From Pseudomonas sp. dw_612 (GTDB lineage: Bacteria; Pseudomonadota; Gammaproteobacteria; Pseudomonadales; Pseudomonadaceae): a stretch of DNA of 64,000 bases. A program made the position numbers and the translations under genes. The DNA lies in NCBI RefSeq assembly GCF_018449725.1, contig NZ_JAAVVC010000001.1:1-64000 (forward strand). The letters are read 5' to 3'. Of this stretch, positions 8,100 to 16,822 are shown in pieces. The first letter of the stretch is position 1. Every line of letters starts with the position of its first letter. Under the pieces are notes generated by a model, which made no database searches, was not told the DNA's origin, and worked only from the letters and a program-made list of their open reading frames with translations.

Positions 8100-9134
8100 A
8101 TGATTGTCCGTCCGGTTCACGTCACCGACCTGCCCGCCCTGCTGGCGCTGGTGCAACAGGCCGGCCCCGGGTTCACCACCCTGCCGGCCAACGAGGAACG
8201 TCTGGGCCATCGCGTGCGCTGGTCGCAGCGGACCTTCGCCGAACAGGTCGAGCGTGCCGACGCGGATTACCTGTTCGTGCTGGAAGATGACGATCAACGC
8301 GTGGTTGGGGTCAGTGCCCTGACCGGTGCCGTCGGCATGCGCGAGCCCTGGTACAACTATCGGATCGGATTGACGGTCAGTTCCTCGCCGGACCTGGGCA
8401 TTCAGAAGCAGATCCCGACCTTGTTCCTGAATAACGAAATGACCGGCCAATCGGAACTCTGCTCGCTGTTTCTGCGCCCTGACCAGCGCGAGGGCAATAA
8501 CGGCCGGTTGCTGTCCCTGGGACGGCTGTTGTTCGTGGCCGAGTTCCCGCAACTGTTCGGCGAAAAACTCATCGCTGAACTGCGTGGCAGTGCCGACGAA
8601 CAAGGCAGCTCGCCGTTTTGGGAGAGCCTGGGCCGGCACTTTTTCCAGATGGATTTCAGCTACGCCGATCATTTGTCGGGGCTGGGCCATAAATCGTTCA
8701 TCGCCGAACTGATGCCCCGCCAGCCGCTCTACACCTGCCTGCTCACCGAACAGGCCCAGGCCGTGATCGGCAAGGCGCACCCGAACACGCAACCGGCGCT
8801 GAAGATCCTCAACGCCGAGGGCTTTGCCCACAAGGACTACATCGATATCTTCGACGGCGGACCGGTGATCGAAGCCCAAGTCCCGAAAATCCGCACCGTG
8901 CGCGACAGCCAGCCGCTGGTGCTGGGCATCGGCACCCCGGACGACCAGGCCCCGGTGTGGCTGATCCATAACCGACGCATGGAAAACTGCCGCATCACCA
9001 CCGCCAAGGCGCGGCTGGTGGGCAACAGCCTGATCGTCGACCGCCTCACCGCCAAGCGCCTGCAACTGCAACCGGGGAATTCCGTGCGGGCGGTGCCGCT
9101 GTTGAATCAGGAGCAGCAGGCTGTGGCGGCGTGA
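8100..9134 (+). CDS. Arginine/ornithine N-succinyltransferase beta-subunit-like protein (AruG-like)
   Basis: A 344-residue AstA-family protein starting MIVRPVHVTDLPALLAL, with GSADEQGSSPFWESLGRHFF, FIAELMPRQPLY and YIDIFDGGPVIEAQ, closely parallel to the preceding gene. ATG 8100 has AGGAG seven bases upstream. The two genes look like the alpha and beta subunits of one heteromeric enzyme. As the last gene of the cluster it is followed by 341 bp holding only a degenerate repeat pair. The acceptor substrate cannot be read from sequence. Confidence 0.88.
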   Translation: MIVRPVHVTDLPALLALVQQAGPGFTTLPANEERLGHRVRWSQRTFAEQVERADADYLFVLEDDDQRVVGVSALTGAVGMREPWYNYRIGLTVSSSPDLGIQKQIPTLFLNNEMTGQSELCSLFLRPDQREGNNGRLLSLGRLLFVAEFPQLFGEKLIAELRGSADEQGSSPFWESLGRHFFQMDFSYADHLSGLGHKSFIAELMPRQPLYTCLLTEQAQAVIGKAHPNTQPALKILNAEGFAHKDYIDIFDGGPVIEAQVPKIRTVRDSQPLVLGIGTPDDQAPVWLIHNRRMENCRITTAKARLVGNSLIVDRLTAKRLQLQPGNSVRAVPLLNQEQQAVAA

Positions 9135-9154
9135 CCCTCGAAACCGAGCTCCGC

Positions 9155-9311
9155 TGTAGCAGCTGGCGAAGCCTGCGTTCGGCTGCGAAGCGGCCGCCAA
9201 AACAGACACCCAAGACTTCACGCCAACCCTACATGGCATTTTCCCCGATCATTTGTACACATCGGATTGCGAGCGCTCCGCACTCGAACGCAGCCTTCGG
9301 CAGCTGCTGCA
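9155..9311. repeat. Degenerate inverted repeat pair, GTAGCAGCTGCCGA family
   Basis: Arms at 9155-9181 and 9285-9311 are inverted copies over about 27 bp with three mismatches, built on the GTAGCAGCTGCCGAAGGCTG theme seen again at 16.6 kb. They fill most of the 341-bp gap between the AruG-like gene and the oxaloacetate decarboxylase gene. The rest of the gap holds no gene I can see. Confidence 0.7.
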
Positions 9312-9475
9312 AGGTGAACGGTTTCCGAATGCCAACGGCCGCAAACTTTTGACTCTGCTTCCTTCTCCGACAAATTCGTCATCCTATTGACCCCGCGCGC
9401 GTGATAGCCTTTTGTTCCTTCGGCGTTGACACTTTTGCTCAAGCCCTTCCATTCCAATGCAGTGGTGGAACTCAT

Positions 9476-10345
9476 ATGTCCAGGCTTTCCCATCAAGATT
9501 TGCGCCGTAACTTTCGCCAATTGCTGGCTTCCGACACGTGCTACCACACGGCCTCCGTGTTCGACCCGATGTCGGCACGTATCGCGGCTGACCTGGGTTT
9601 TGAAGTCGGGATTCTCGGTGGCTCGGTCGCTTCGTTGCAGGTATTGGGCGCGCCAGACTTCGCGTTGATCACCCTCAGCGAATTCGCCGAACAGGCCACC
9701 CGCATTGGCCGCGTCGCCCAATTGCCGGTGATCGCCGACGCCGACCACGGCTACGGCAATGCACTGAACGTGATGCGCACCATCGTCGAACTGGAACGCG
9801 CCGGCGTGGCCGCGTTGACCATCGAAGATACCCTGCTGCCAGCCCAATTCGGCCGCAAGTCCACGGACTTGATCGGCGTGGCCGAAGGCGTCGGCAAGAT
9901 TCGCGCGGCGCTGGAAGCCCGGGTCGACAAGGAAATGGCGATCATCGCCCGCACCAATGCGGGGATCCTGCCGATCCAGGAAATCATCAGCCGCACCCAG
10001 CAATACCAGAACGCCGGAGCCGACGGGATTTGCATGGTCGGCGTGCAGGACTTCGACCAACTGGAAAAAATCGCCGAGCACCTGAGCGTGCCGCTGATGC
10101 TGGTCACCTACGGCAACCCGGCCCTGCGCGACGACAAACGCCTGGCGGAACTGGGTGTCCGCGTGACTATCGACGGGCATGGCGCGTACTTTGCGGCGAT
10201 CAAGGCGACGTACGACAGCCTGCGTGAACAACGTCAGATCTTTACCCAGGCCTCGGACCTGAGCGCGACCGAACTGACGCATACCTACACGCAGCCTGAG
10301 GATTACATTCGTTTTGCGGAAGAGTTTATGCGCGTCAAGGAGTGA
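9476..10345 (+). CDS. Oxaloacetate decarboxylase, isocitrate lyase/PEP mutase superfamily
   Basis: The 289-residue product matches the PA4872-type oxaloacetate decarboxylase subgroup in length and motifs. It has [20 protein letters not shown], the metal-site segment [31 protein letters not shown] in place of the catalytic KKCGH loop of isocitrate lyase, and [18 protein letters not shown] with the subgroup's His. It would convert oxaloacetate to pyruvate and CO2 with Mg2+. I start at ATG 9476, where conserved sequence begins; the frame stays open upstream. It appears to be a single-gene unit. Confidence 0.88.
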   Translation: MSRLSHQDLRRNFRQLLASDTCYHTASVFDPMSARIAADLGFEVGILGGSVASLQVLGAPDFALITLSEFAEQATRIGRVAQLPVIADADHGYGNALNVMRTIVELERAGVAALTIEDTLLPAQFGRKSTDLIGVAEGVGKIRAALEARVDKEMAIIARTNAGILPIQEIISRTQQYQNAGADGICMVGVQDFDQLEKIAEHLSVPLMLVTYGNPALRDDKRLAELGVRVTIDGHGAYFAAIKATYDSLREQRQIFTQASDLSATELTHTYTQPEDYIRFAEEFMRVKE

Positions 10346-10367
10346 TGGTTTCGGCCATCACAACGCC

Positions 10368-10460
10368 TTCGCGAGCAAGCCCGCTCTCACAGGGGATCTT
10401 CGTTGAACACACCTCTTGTGATCAGCACAGGACCATTGTGGGAGCGGGCTTGCCCGCGAA
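10368..10460. repeat. REPIN (inverted REP pair)
   Basis: Inverted arms at 10368-10391 and 10437-10460 of the TGTGGGAGCGGGCTTGC family, each with one or two variant bases, separate the oxaloacetate decarboxylase gene from the convergent small gene. Confidence 0.85.
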
Positions 10461-10479
10461 AGGGCCAGCCGCTACACCG

Positions 10480-10779
10480 CTAAACCGTGGCTTTGTACCC
10501 CTCCTCCCGCTGCAACGCTCGCTTCTGAATCACATTCAGCACGGCGCAGCCTTCACGCGTCAGCAAATGCACCGCTCGGGTAATGCGGCTCAGGTCGCAA
10601 TCGGAAGTGTCCTTGAGGTTGAGGCTGGACAAGGTGTCCATGAGGTCGCGAACCACAGTGAAACGGTGCATGGCACAGGCGGCCATGTCGCTGAGTTCTT
10701 TTTGGGTGTTGATGAAGAGCACCGGGGATTCGGCGTCGTAGGTGTCGATGGGGAGATAACGGGGCATTACTTCGAACAT
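10480..10779 (-). CDS. Small hypothetical protein, 99 residues
   Basis: No function recognised. I take ATG 10779, which has GGAG eight bases upstream, as the start; the open frame continues 46 codons further but that part looks non-coding. The product is soluble, has no signal peptide and is mostly helical by composition (ELSDMAACAMHRFTVVRDLM; ITRAVHLLTREGCAVLNVIQ). The size and two-helix arrangement recall the small DUF3077/DUF6124-like proteins common in Pseudomonas, but I cannot confirm membership. Confidence 0.65.
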   Translation of the reverse strand: MFEVMPRYLPIDTYDAESPVLFINTQKELSDMAACAMHRFTVVRDLMDTLSSLNLKDTSDCDLSRITRAVHLLTREGCAVLNVIQKRALQREEGYKATV

Positions 10780-11084
10780 AAGGACAACTCCAGGTTGAGC
10801 CTCCACCGTTCGCGGCCAAGCGATTGAAGGTGGCAGCTGTGTGCGGGTTGGCCGACCGGTACCTGAAAGACCCGGCACACCCGCAGATGTCCCGCGCACA
10901 GCCGCCATAACACACATGACGCTATTGCGTTTCAGATAGTCGACCGGCCAAGGTCGTTCGCGGTGTTATTCCGCGAACCGAAACTATAGGGGTCGATGCC
11001 AAAACGCGGCAATAGGGTACGTTGTAGGAAAGGTCTTGGAAAGTTGTGGGGTGGTTTTGATGGCGGCGCCAGGCTTGAGAACCA

Positions 11085-11297
11085 CCCCTCACCCTAACCC
11101 TCTCCCCAGAGGGTAGAGGGGACTGACCGAGTTGTTTTGGCGGGTTCCTGCGACCTGAAAGATCACGTCGAACTCAAAATTGGCAAACAGCAAAGCATTT
11201 GAAATCGCATTCAACCCGGTCGATCACGTCGCCGGATTTCTCAAGAAGCACACGGTCAGTCCCCTCGCCCCTCTGGGGAGAGGGCTAGGGTGAGGGG
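11085..11297. repeat. 213-bp element with 45-bp near-perfect terminal inverted repeats
   Basis: Arms at 11085-11129 and 11253-11297 match as inverted copies at 42 of 45 positions and begin CCCCTCACCCTAACCCTCTC. The 123-bp core holds no ORF but has a direct repeat of GATCACGTCG. It occupies the gap between a small gene and the M20 peptidase gene (10780-11339), where I see no other feature. It resembles a MITE or a long REPIN. No clear target-site duplication flanks it. Confidence 0.85.
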
Positions 11298-11339
11298 ACG
11301 ATCCAACTGACCCGCCACCCCACCCTGACCGCACGCGAC

Positions 11340-12566
11340 TCAGCGAGACTTGGCCAACTCCATAATCATCCGCGACAACAGATAAATCCGTGGCGACACG
11401 CTCTCGACTTCCGCGTATTCCTCTGGCGTATGAATGTTGCCGCCGACAATCCCGAACCCATCCAGCGTCGGCGTGCCCACACCGGCCGAGAGGCTGGCAT
11501 CTGCCGCCCCGCCGCTGCCTTCTTCGGTCAACTTGCGGCCAATTTCGCCGTAAATGCCTTGGGCCATGGCCATCAAGCGGTCGGATTCCGGAGTTTGTGG
11601 CATCGGTGGCAAGCCACGTTGCAGGGTGGTGGTGACTTCGGTGTCCGGGATCAGTTTGTCCTTGGACACTCGCGCCAGGTCTTTTTCGATGCGGTCGAAT
11701 TCTTCCGGCACCGCCGCGCGCACGTCGGCTTTGGCGGTGGCTTGGTCCGGGATCACGTTGGTGCGGTCACCGGCCTTGAGCACGGTGAAGTTGATGGTGG
11801 TTTTTTTCGCTTCGTCACCGAGTTTGCCCAGTTGCAGAATCTGATGCGCGGCTTCCATCGCCGCGTTACGCCCCAGTTCCGGTGCGACACCGGCGTGGGC
11901 CGCTTTGCCCTTGACCTCGACCACCGCCGTAGCGCTACCTTTGCGCCACACCACCAGACCATCGGCAGGGCGACCCGGTTCGAGGTTGAGGGTCACGTCG
12001 TGGGCCTTGGCGGTTTTCTTGATCAGATCGGTGGCGACGTCCGAGCCGCTTTCTTCGCTGGCATCCAGCAGGAACGTGATCTGGGCGTAGTCCTTGAAGT
12101 CGAGGTTTTTCAGGACTTTCAGCGCGTAAATCCCGGCGACGATGCCGCCCTTGTCGTCCATCACGCCCGGCCCGTAGGCGCGACCGTCCTTGATGTGGAA
12201 CGGACGCTCGGTGGCCGAGCCTTCCTTGAACACGGTGTCCATGTGCGCCATCAGCAGGATTTTCGCCTTGCCGGTGCCTTTGAGCGTGGCGATCACGTGG
12301 CTACTTTTATCCGGGGTGTTGGGCACCAGTTCGATGCTGAAACCGAGTTTTTTCAACTCATCGACGGCGATGTCGCGGACTTGGGTCAGACCGGGCTCAT
12401 AGCCGGAGCCGGAATCGATGTTGACCAGTTTTTCCAGCAGTTTCAGGGCGTCAGCCTTGTACTGCTCGGAATCGGCGAGGACTTGTTTGTGGGGTTCGGC
12501 GAAGGCTGCGGGGGCGAAGGCGCCGAGAGCGAGGGTCAGGGCGAGGCTGGTGAGTTTGAACGTCAT
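11340..12566 (-). CDS. Secreted M20-family glutamate carboxypeptidase (CPG2-like)
   Basis: The 408-residue precursor has a Sec signal peptide (LALTLALGAFAPAAFAEP, cleavage near residue 23). The M20 dimetal site is complete: MAHMDTVF, GPGVMDDKGG, LDASEESGS, LNLEPGRP and GGNIHTPEEY. The order, spacing and length match carboxypeptidase G2 from Pseudomonas, a periplasmic zinc enzyme releasing C-terminal glutamate from folates and other N-acylglutamates. The exact substrate is not readable. It is monocistronic, with an inverted-repeat element after its stop and a REPIN upstream. Confidence 0.9.
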   Translation of the reverse strand: MTFKLTSLALTLALGAFAPAAFAEPHKQVLADSEQYKADALKLLEKLVNIDSGSGYEPGLTQVRDIAVDELKKLGFSIELVPNTPDKSSHVIATLKGTGKAKILLMAHMDTVFKEGSATERPFHIKDGRAYGPGVMDDKGGIVAGIYALKVLKNLDFKDYAQITFLLDASEESGSDVATDLIKKTAKAHDVTLNLEPGRPADGLVVWRKGSATAVVEVKGKAAHAGVAPELGRNAAMEAAHQILQLGKLGDEAKKTTINFTVLKAGDRTNVIPDQATAKADVRAAVPEEFDRIEKDLARVSKDKLIPDTEVTTTLQRGLPPMPQTPESDRLMAMAQGIYGEIGRKLTEEGSGGAADASLSAGVGTPTLDGFGIVGGNIHTPEEYAEVESVSPRIYLLSRMIMELAKSR

Positions 12567-12644
12567 GAATCGATCCTTGTTTCTTGTCGGGGGTAGTCGA
12601 ACCCTACCTGACTGTGGCGCAAGGCTCTATACCGGATGTGACAT

Positions 12645-12734
12645 TGTGGGAGCGGGCTTGCTCGCGAAGGGGCCCGGTCAGTCGACATCACTGTTGACTG
12701 ACACGCCGCTTTCGCGAGCAAGCCCGCTCCCACA
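12645..12734. repeat. REPIN (inverted REP pair)
   Basis: Exact inverted 24-bp REP arms lie at 12645-12668 and 12711-12734, between the M20 peptidase start and the stop of the diguanylate cyclase gene. The spacer contains a further short palindrome around GTCGACATC/GTTGAC. Confidence 0.9.
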
Positions 12735-12753
12735 GGGGTTGGAGGTAGGTCAC

Positions 12754-13827
12754 TCAGACCGAGTCGAATAATTCGTGCCGGGGCTTGCCATCACCACAGC
12801 AGATCACCCGATTACGCCCGGTGGTCTTGGCCTCATAAAGCGCCTGATCCGCATCGTTAAGCCATAACGTCGCATCCGTATGCGCCGGGTTGAACGCCGC
12901 CAAACCAATACTCAGGCTGACTTTCAGCGCCGGGTTTTGCTCGTAGCCGAGGGTGGCGAAGCGATCGCGCAAGGCGTCCATCGCCGCGGCGGCACTGTTG
13001 AGGGGCAGGTCCGGGAGAATCACGCAGAACTCGTCGCCGCCGTAGCGTCCAGCGACATCTGCCGCCCGCAGGTTTTGCTTGAGCATTTTGCTCAGCTGAC
13101 GCAGGACAATGTCCCCGGCGACGTGGCCATAGGTGTCGTTGATGGATTTGAAGTGGTCGATGTCGATCAACGCAATCGCCCCGCCCTGGCTCTGGCGCTG
13201 GCAACGCTGGAATTCGACTTCCAGTTGATCCTTCCAGGCGCCGTGATTCAGCAGGCCGGTGAGGCTGTCGGTGCGGCTCAGGGCCAGCAGTTCGCGTTTT
13301 TGCCGGCCGAGGGTGATGGCCTGGCGAAAGCAGATCCAGCCCAGCGCCAACGGGTACAGGCACAACAAGGGCAAGCAGGCATAGAGCTGCAACGGACTGG
13401 TGTGCGGGATGAACGCGGGGCTGAAAACCAGCAGGCCGACGCCCACCCCAAGGACCTGCGCCACGGTGCCGGCCAGGAGAAAACGCAAGCCGCCGATGGC
13501 CACGTTGTTCATCGCCATCATGGAAATCGTGGTGGCACTGGGCAATGGATTGAATTGCATGGCCACGACCCAGAAGCCGCCGAGAAAGGCGTCCACCAGC
13601 AGATTACGGTGTTCGGCGTGGTAGGGAAGTGTGGCGCGGCGGGCCCATTGGTAGGCCAGGTGCGGCCAAACGAGGGCATTGAAGAACATCACCACCCAGA
13701 CCCACGGCGCCGGGTCGAGCGGGTACATCGCCGCGCTCACGCACATCAATCCCAGGGCCAGACCCAAGGTTCGCGACGTGTATAGCCTCCTGGCCAGTGA
13801 AAGTCCCTTTCCTCCCGTTTTTGCCAT
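12754..13827 (-). CDS. Membrane diguanylate cyclase, MASE2-GGDEF (AdrA-like)
   Basis: The 357-residue protein has an N-terminal MASE2-type membrane sensor domain (about residues 12-175, several hydrophobic helices) and a C-terminal GGDEF domain. The signature GRYGGDEF is intact and an RxxD inhibitory I-site (RAAD) lies five residues upstream of it, so the enzyme should make c-di-GMP and be feedback inhibited. TDSLTGLLNH and DIDHFKSINDTYGH are also present. ATG 13827 with AGAGG five bases upstream is preferred over a GTG 11 codons earlier. It could feed exopolysaccharide control, but no direct link is visible. Confidence 0.92.
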   Translation of the reverse strand: MAKTGGKGLSLARRLYTSRTLGLALGLMCVSAAMYPLDPAPWVWVVMFFNALVWPHLAYQWARRATLPYHAEHRNLLVDAFLGGFWVVAMQFNPLPSATTISMMAMNNVAIGGLRFLLAGTVAQVLGVGVGLLVFSPAFIPHTSPLQLYACLPLLCLYPLALGWICFRQAITLGRQKRELLALSRTDSLTGLLNHGAWKDQLEVEFQRCQRQSQGGAIALIDIDHFKSINDTYGHVAGDIVLRQLSKMLKQNLRAADVAGRYGGDEFCVILPDLPLNSAAAAMDALRDRFATLGYEQNPALKVSLSIGLAAFNPAHTDATLWLNDADQALYEAKTTGRNRVICCGDGKPRHELFDSV

Positions 13828-13961
13828 AGAGGCCTCTACCACTGAACGGAACCTGCTCACACCGAGGGTTACGGGTGTGAACGGAGTCTATCAGGGCAAC
13901 GTCAAATAGCCATCACCGGCTGGCGGTGAATACCGGGGCATTTGCACACACTCCGCACTCC

Positions 13962-14051
13962 TGTGAGAGCGGGCTTGCTCGCGAAGGCGTAGTGTCAGTC
14001 GGCATCTATGTCGAATGTGACGGCCCCTTCGCGAGCAAACCCGCTCCCACA
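13962..14051. repeat. REPIN (inverted REP pair)
   Basis: Inverted REP arms at 13962-13985 and 14028-14051, each with a single variant base, lie between the divergent diguanylate cyclase and monooxygenase genes. The flanking 306 bp hold no gene. Confidence 0.88.
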
Positions 14052-14133
14052 AAAAAAGCGAAAGCACCGCAGGCTTCCACGTTTTGGCTATACATGAAGA
14101 AAGGGTTCGATAAACAACGATAAGAGGAGGCTC

Positions 14134-15588
14134 ATGCAAACCTTCCAGGTGTTGATCATCGGCAGCGGTTTTGGCGGCCAGTGTGCGGCGATCAATTTGC
14201 TCAAGGCCGGCATCAGCGATTTTCGCTTGCTGGAGCGGCGGGACTTTTTCGGCGGCACCTGGTGCCAGAACACCTACCCCGGTGCGGCCGTCGACGTGCC
14301 CTCGCCGCTGTATTCGCTGTCCTTCGCGCCCTACCAGTGGACGCAGATGTTCGCCGAACAGGCCGAACTGCACCGCTATACCCAGCATGTGGTGGAGCAC
14401 TTCGGCCTGCGGGACAAAGTCGAACTGGAGGCCAACGTCGAGGGCATCGAATGGGATGACGCCAACAAGCGATGGGCCGTTCATACCGGCGCCAAAGGCA
14501 CGTTCTACGCGCAGTTCCTGATTAACGCGACTGGGCCGCTGAGCCAACCGGTGGTCCCACACTTCGACGGCCTGGATCGTTTCCTGGGCAAAACCTTTCA
14601 TACCAACAACTGGGATCATTCCTACGACTACAAAGGCAAACGCGTCGCCGTCATCGGCAGCGGCGCCAGTGCGGCCCAGGTGATCCCGACGATTGCCCCG
14701 GACGTCGAACACCTGCATGTGTTCCAGCGCACGGCGCACTGGGTGCTGCCCCGTGCCGATCGCACGTTCGGCCGCTTCCAGCGTTGGCTGCTGGGTCTCA
14801 AACCCGCCTACAAGCTGCTGCGCTGGATGATCTATTGGCAATTCGAGACCCGGGTGATTGCCTTCAAGTACTCAAAACCGGCGATTCACCTGGTTCAGCA
14901 ACACGCCCTGCGCTTCCTCAAACGCCAAGTGCCCGACCCCGAGTTGCGGCGCAAATTGACCCCGGATTTCACCATCGGCTGCAAGCGCGTGGTGGTTTCC
15001 AGCACCCTGTACCCGGCGCTGGGCCGGCCAAATGTCACACTGCACAGCCGCGAACAGGGCATCGCCTCCCTCGATGAAACCGGCATCAACACCCTGGACG
15101 GCCAGCACATCGATGTCGACCTGATCGTCTGGTCCACCGGTTACGACGCCACCGACGGGGTGATTTCCTACCCGGTCACCGGCAAAAACGGCAAGCGTCT
15201 GAAAGACTTCTGGACCCAATACCCAAGGGCCTATCTGGGCACCAGCCTGCCGGACTTTCCGAACCTGTTTATCGTCACCGGACCCAACACCGGCATCGGC
15301 CACACCTCGGCGCTGTTCATCATCGAATCCCAGATGAACTACATCCTCGGCTGCATTCGCACACTAAAAGAACAGGGCTTGCGCAGCATTGAAGTGCGCC
15401 CCGAGGCGGAACGTACCTACACTGAAATGATCCACCGGGAAATGGAGCGCACGGTGTGGAAGTCCGGGGGCTGCCACAGTTGGTATCAAAGCAGGAGCGG
15501 TCATGTGATCGCCATGTTTCCGGGGTTCAGTTTCAGCTATCACCGCTTGACCCGAACATTGAAAACCGCCGACCACATACTGTCCTGA
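14134..15588 (+). CDS. Type I Baeyer-Villiger flavin monooxygenase
   Basis: The 484-residue enzyme has the FAD-binding GSGFGG at residues 10-15, the NADPH-binding GSGASA at 175-180, and between them the complete type I BVMO fingerprint FxGxxxHxxxWD (F150-D161, FLGKTFHTNNWD). It should use NADPH and O2 to turn ketones or aldehydes into esters. GGAGG precedes the ATG. The next gene, 24 bp downstream, is an alpha/beta hydrolase that could open the ester product, a pairing known from other bacterial BVMO loci. The natural ketone is unknown. Confidence 0.92.
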   Translation: MQTFQVLIIGSGFGGQCAAINLLKAGISDFRLLERRDFFGGTWCQNTYPGAAVDVPSPLYSLSFAPYQWTQMFAEQAELHRYTQHVVEHFGLRDKVELEANVEGIEWDDANKRWAVHTGAKGTFYAQFLINATGPLSQPVVPHFDGLDRFLGKTFHTNNWDHSYDYKGKRVAVIGSGASAAQVIPTIAPDVEHLHVFQRTAHWVLPRADRTFGRFQRWLLGLKPAYKLLRWMIYWQFETRVIAFKYSKPAIHLVQQHALRFLKRQVPDPELRRKLTPDFTIGCKRVVVSSTLYPALGRPNVTLHSREQGIASLDETGINTLDGQHIDVDLIVWSTGYDATDGVISYPVTGKNGKRLKDFWTQYPRAYLGTSLPDFPNLFIVTGPNTGIGHTSALFIIESQMNYILGCIRTLKEQGLRSIEVRPEAERTYTEMIHREMERTVWKSGGCHSWYQSRSGHVIAMFPGFSFSYHRLTRTLKTADHILS

Positions 15589-15612
15589 TCACGTAATAAA
15601 GGAAGATGCCTG

Positions 15613-16542
15613 ATGCTTTTGTTGGTAGTTGCAATCGCGGTTTTCGCCGCCTGGAGCTGGCTCAGCTACCCGGCCGTGGGCCATTGGATATATGACTTGA
15701 GCATGGCCCTGGAGGCCAAGCTGTATCGGCTGCACAAGATCGTCGTGCCGATCAGCGAAATGACCGTCTCGACCTGGCAAGGTGGGCCGTACGAAGCGTC
15801 CAGCAGCATCTTGATGCTGCACGGTTTCACCGCCGACAAGAACCTGTGGCTGCGCTTCGCCCGGCATTTTGTCGACGACCACCGGGTGATCATCCCCGAC
15901 CTCGCCGGTCACGGTGAAACCGGATTCAAGGCTGGGGGCGGCTACGACATCGGCCTGCAAGCCAAGCGCATGATCCAGTTGCTGGACGTGTGCGGCGTCG
16001 AGAAGGTGCACGTGATCGGCAGCTCCATGGGCGGCTACGTCGCCGCCTGGCTGGCGGCCACCTACCCGGAGCGCATTGCCTCGCTGGCGCTGCTCGACCC
16101 GGCCGGCGTCACCGCCCCGGAAATCAGCGACATGGACCGCCAGATCAACAAGGGACATAACCCATTCCTGATTCACTCAAGGGAGGAGTTCCAGTATTTC
16201 TACAACATGTCCATGGCCAATCCGCCGTGGGTGCCCGGCGTGGTGATGGCCGCCATCGCCCAGCGCTACGAACAAAGCCGCGATGCGTTTGCGGAAATCT
16301 TCAAGGACTTCCGCGCCAGCCCGCCGATGGAACCGAAACTCCCCGATATCAAATGCCCGGCGCTGCTGGTGTGGGGGAGCAAGGATCGGATGATCGACGT
16401 CAGCAGCGTCGCGGTGTGGAGCAAGGGCATTGATAATTTGCGGGTGGACATCTGGGAAGGGATTGGTCATCTGCCGATGGTTGAACAGCCGGTAAGGGCG
16501 GCGCGGTTGTATCAGGAGTTTTTGGGCAAACCACGCACGTAA
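15613..16542 (+). CDS. Membrane-anchored alpha/beta hydrolase (esterase-like)
   Basis: The 309-residue protein starts with a hydrophobic segment (LLLVVAIAVFAAWSW, an anchor or uncleaved signal). It has an alpha/beta-hydrolase core: oxyanion region LMLHGFTADKNLWLR, nucleophile elbow GSSMGG, acid-strand region LLVWGSKDRMID and C-terminal GIGHLPMVEQP with the catalytic His. It is co-directional with the BVMO gene 24 bp upstream (AAAGGAAGATGCCTG before the ATG), so it probably hydrolyses esters made by that enzyme. The specific ester is unknown. Confidence 0.88.
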   Translation: MLLLVVAIAVFAAWSWLSYPAVGHWIYDLSMALEAKLYRLHKIVVPISEMTVSTWQGGPYEASSSILMLHGFTADKNLWLRFARHFVDDHRVIIPDLAGHGETGFKAGGGYDIGLQAKRMIQLLDVCGVEKVHVIGSSMGGYVAAWLAATYPERIASLALLDPAGVTAPEISDMDRQINKGHNPFLIHSREEFQYFYNMSMANPPWVPGVVMAAIAQRYEQSRDAFAEIFKDFRASPPMEPKLPDIKCPALLVWGSKDRMIDVSSVAVWSKGIDNLRVDIWEGIGHLPMVEQPVRAARLYQEFLGKPRT

Positions 16543-16571
16543 CCCTACCGAAGGCTGCGTTCGCTTGTCTT

Positions 16572-16790
16572 GTAGCAGCTGCCGAGGTACGAGGCTGCGT
16601 TAGGTTTGTAGCAGCTGCCGAGGTACGAGGCTGCGTTCGCTTGTCTGGTAGCAGCTGCCGAGGTACGAGGCTGCGTTCGGCTGCGAAGCAGTCGTGAGAT
16701 CAAGCCGCGCGGTGTTTCAGGAAGACCGCGTGCTCAGGTTGGACGACTGCTTCGCAGCCGAACGCAGCCTCGTACCTCGGCAGCTGCTAC
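16572..16790. repeat. Three direct and one inverted copy of a 30-bp palindromic repeat
   Basis: The 30-bp unit beginning GTAGCAGCTGCCGAGGTACG occurs at 16572-16601, 16608-16637 and 16648-16677 in direct orientation and at 16761-16790 inverted, essentially without mismatches. Spacers of 6, 10 and 83 bp separate them. The array fills the 280-bp gap between the hydrolase gene and glcD. The flanks (CGTTCGCTTGTCT and CGGCTGCGAAGCAGTCG) also recur, showing the unit is longer than 30 bp in places. Confidence 0.9.
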
Positions 16791-16822
16791 AAGGGTGATA
16801 TTTGAAATTGGGGACAGGATTG

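Noticed and set aside
16572..16790. Possible CRISPR array
   Set aside because: Repeats are evenly similar, but spacers are only 6-10 bp, one copy is inverted, and no cas gene is near. It is an intergenic palindromic repeat cluster.
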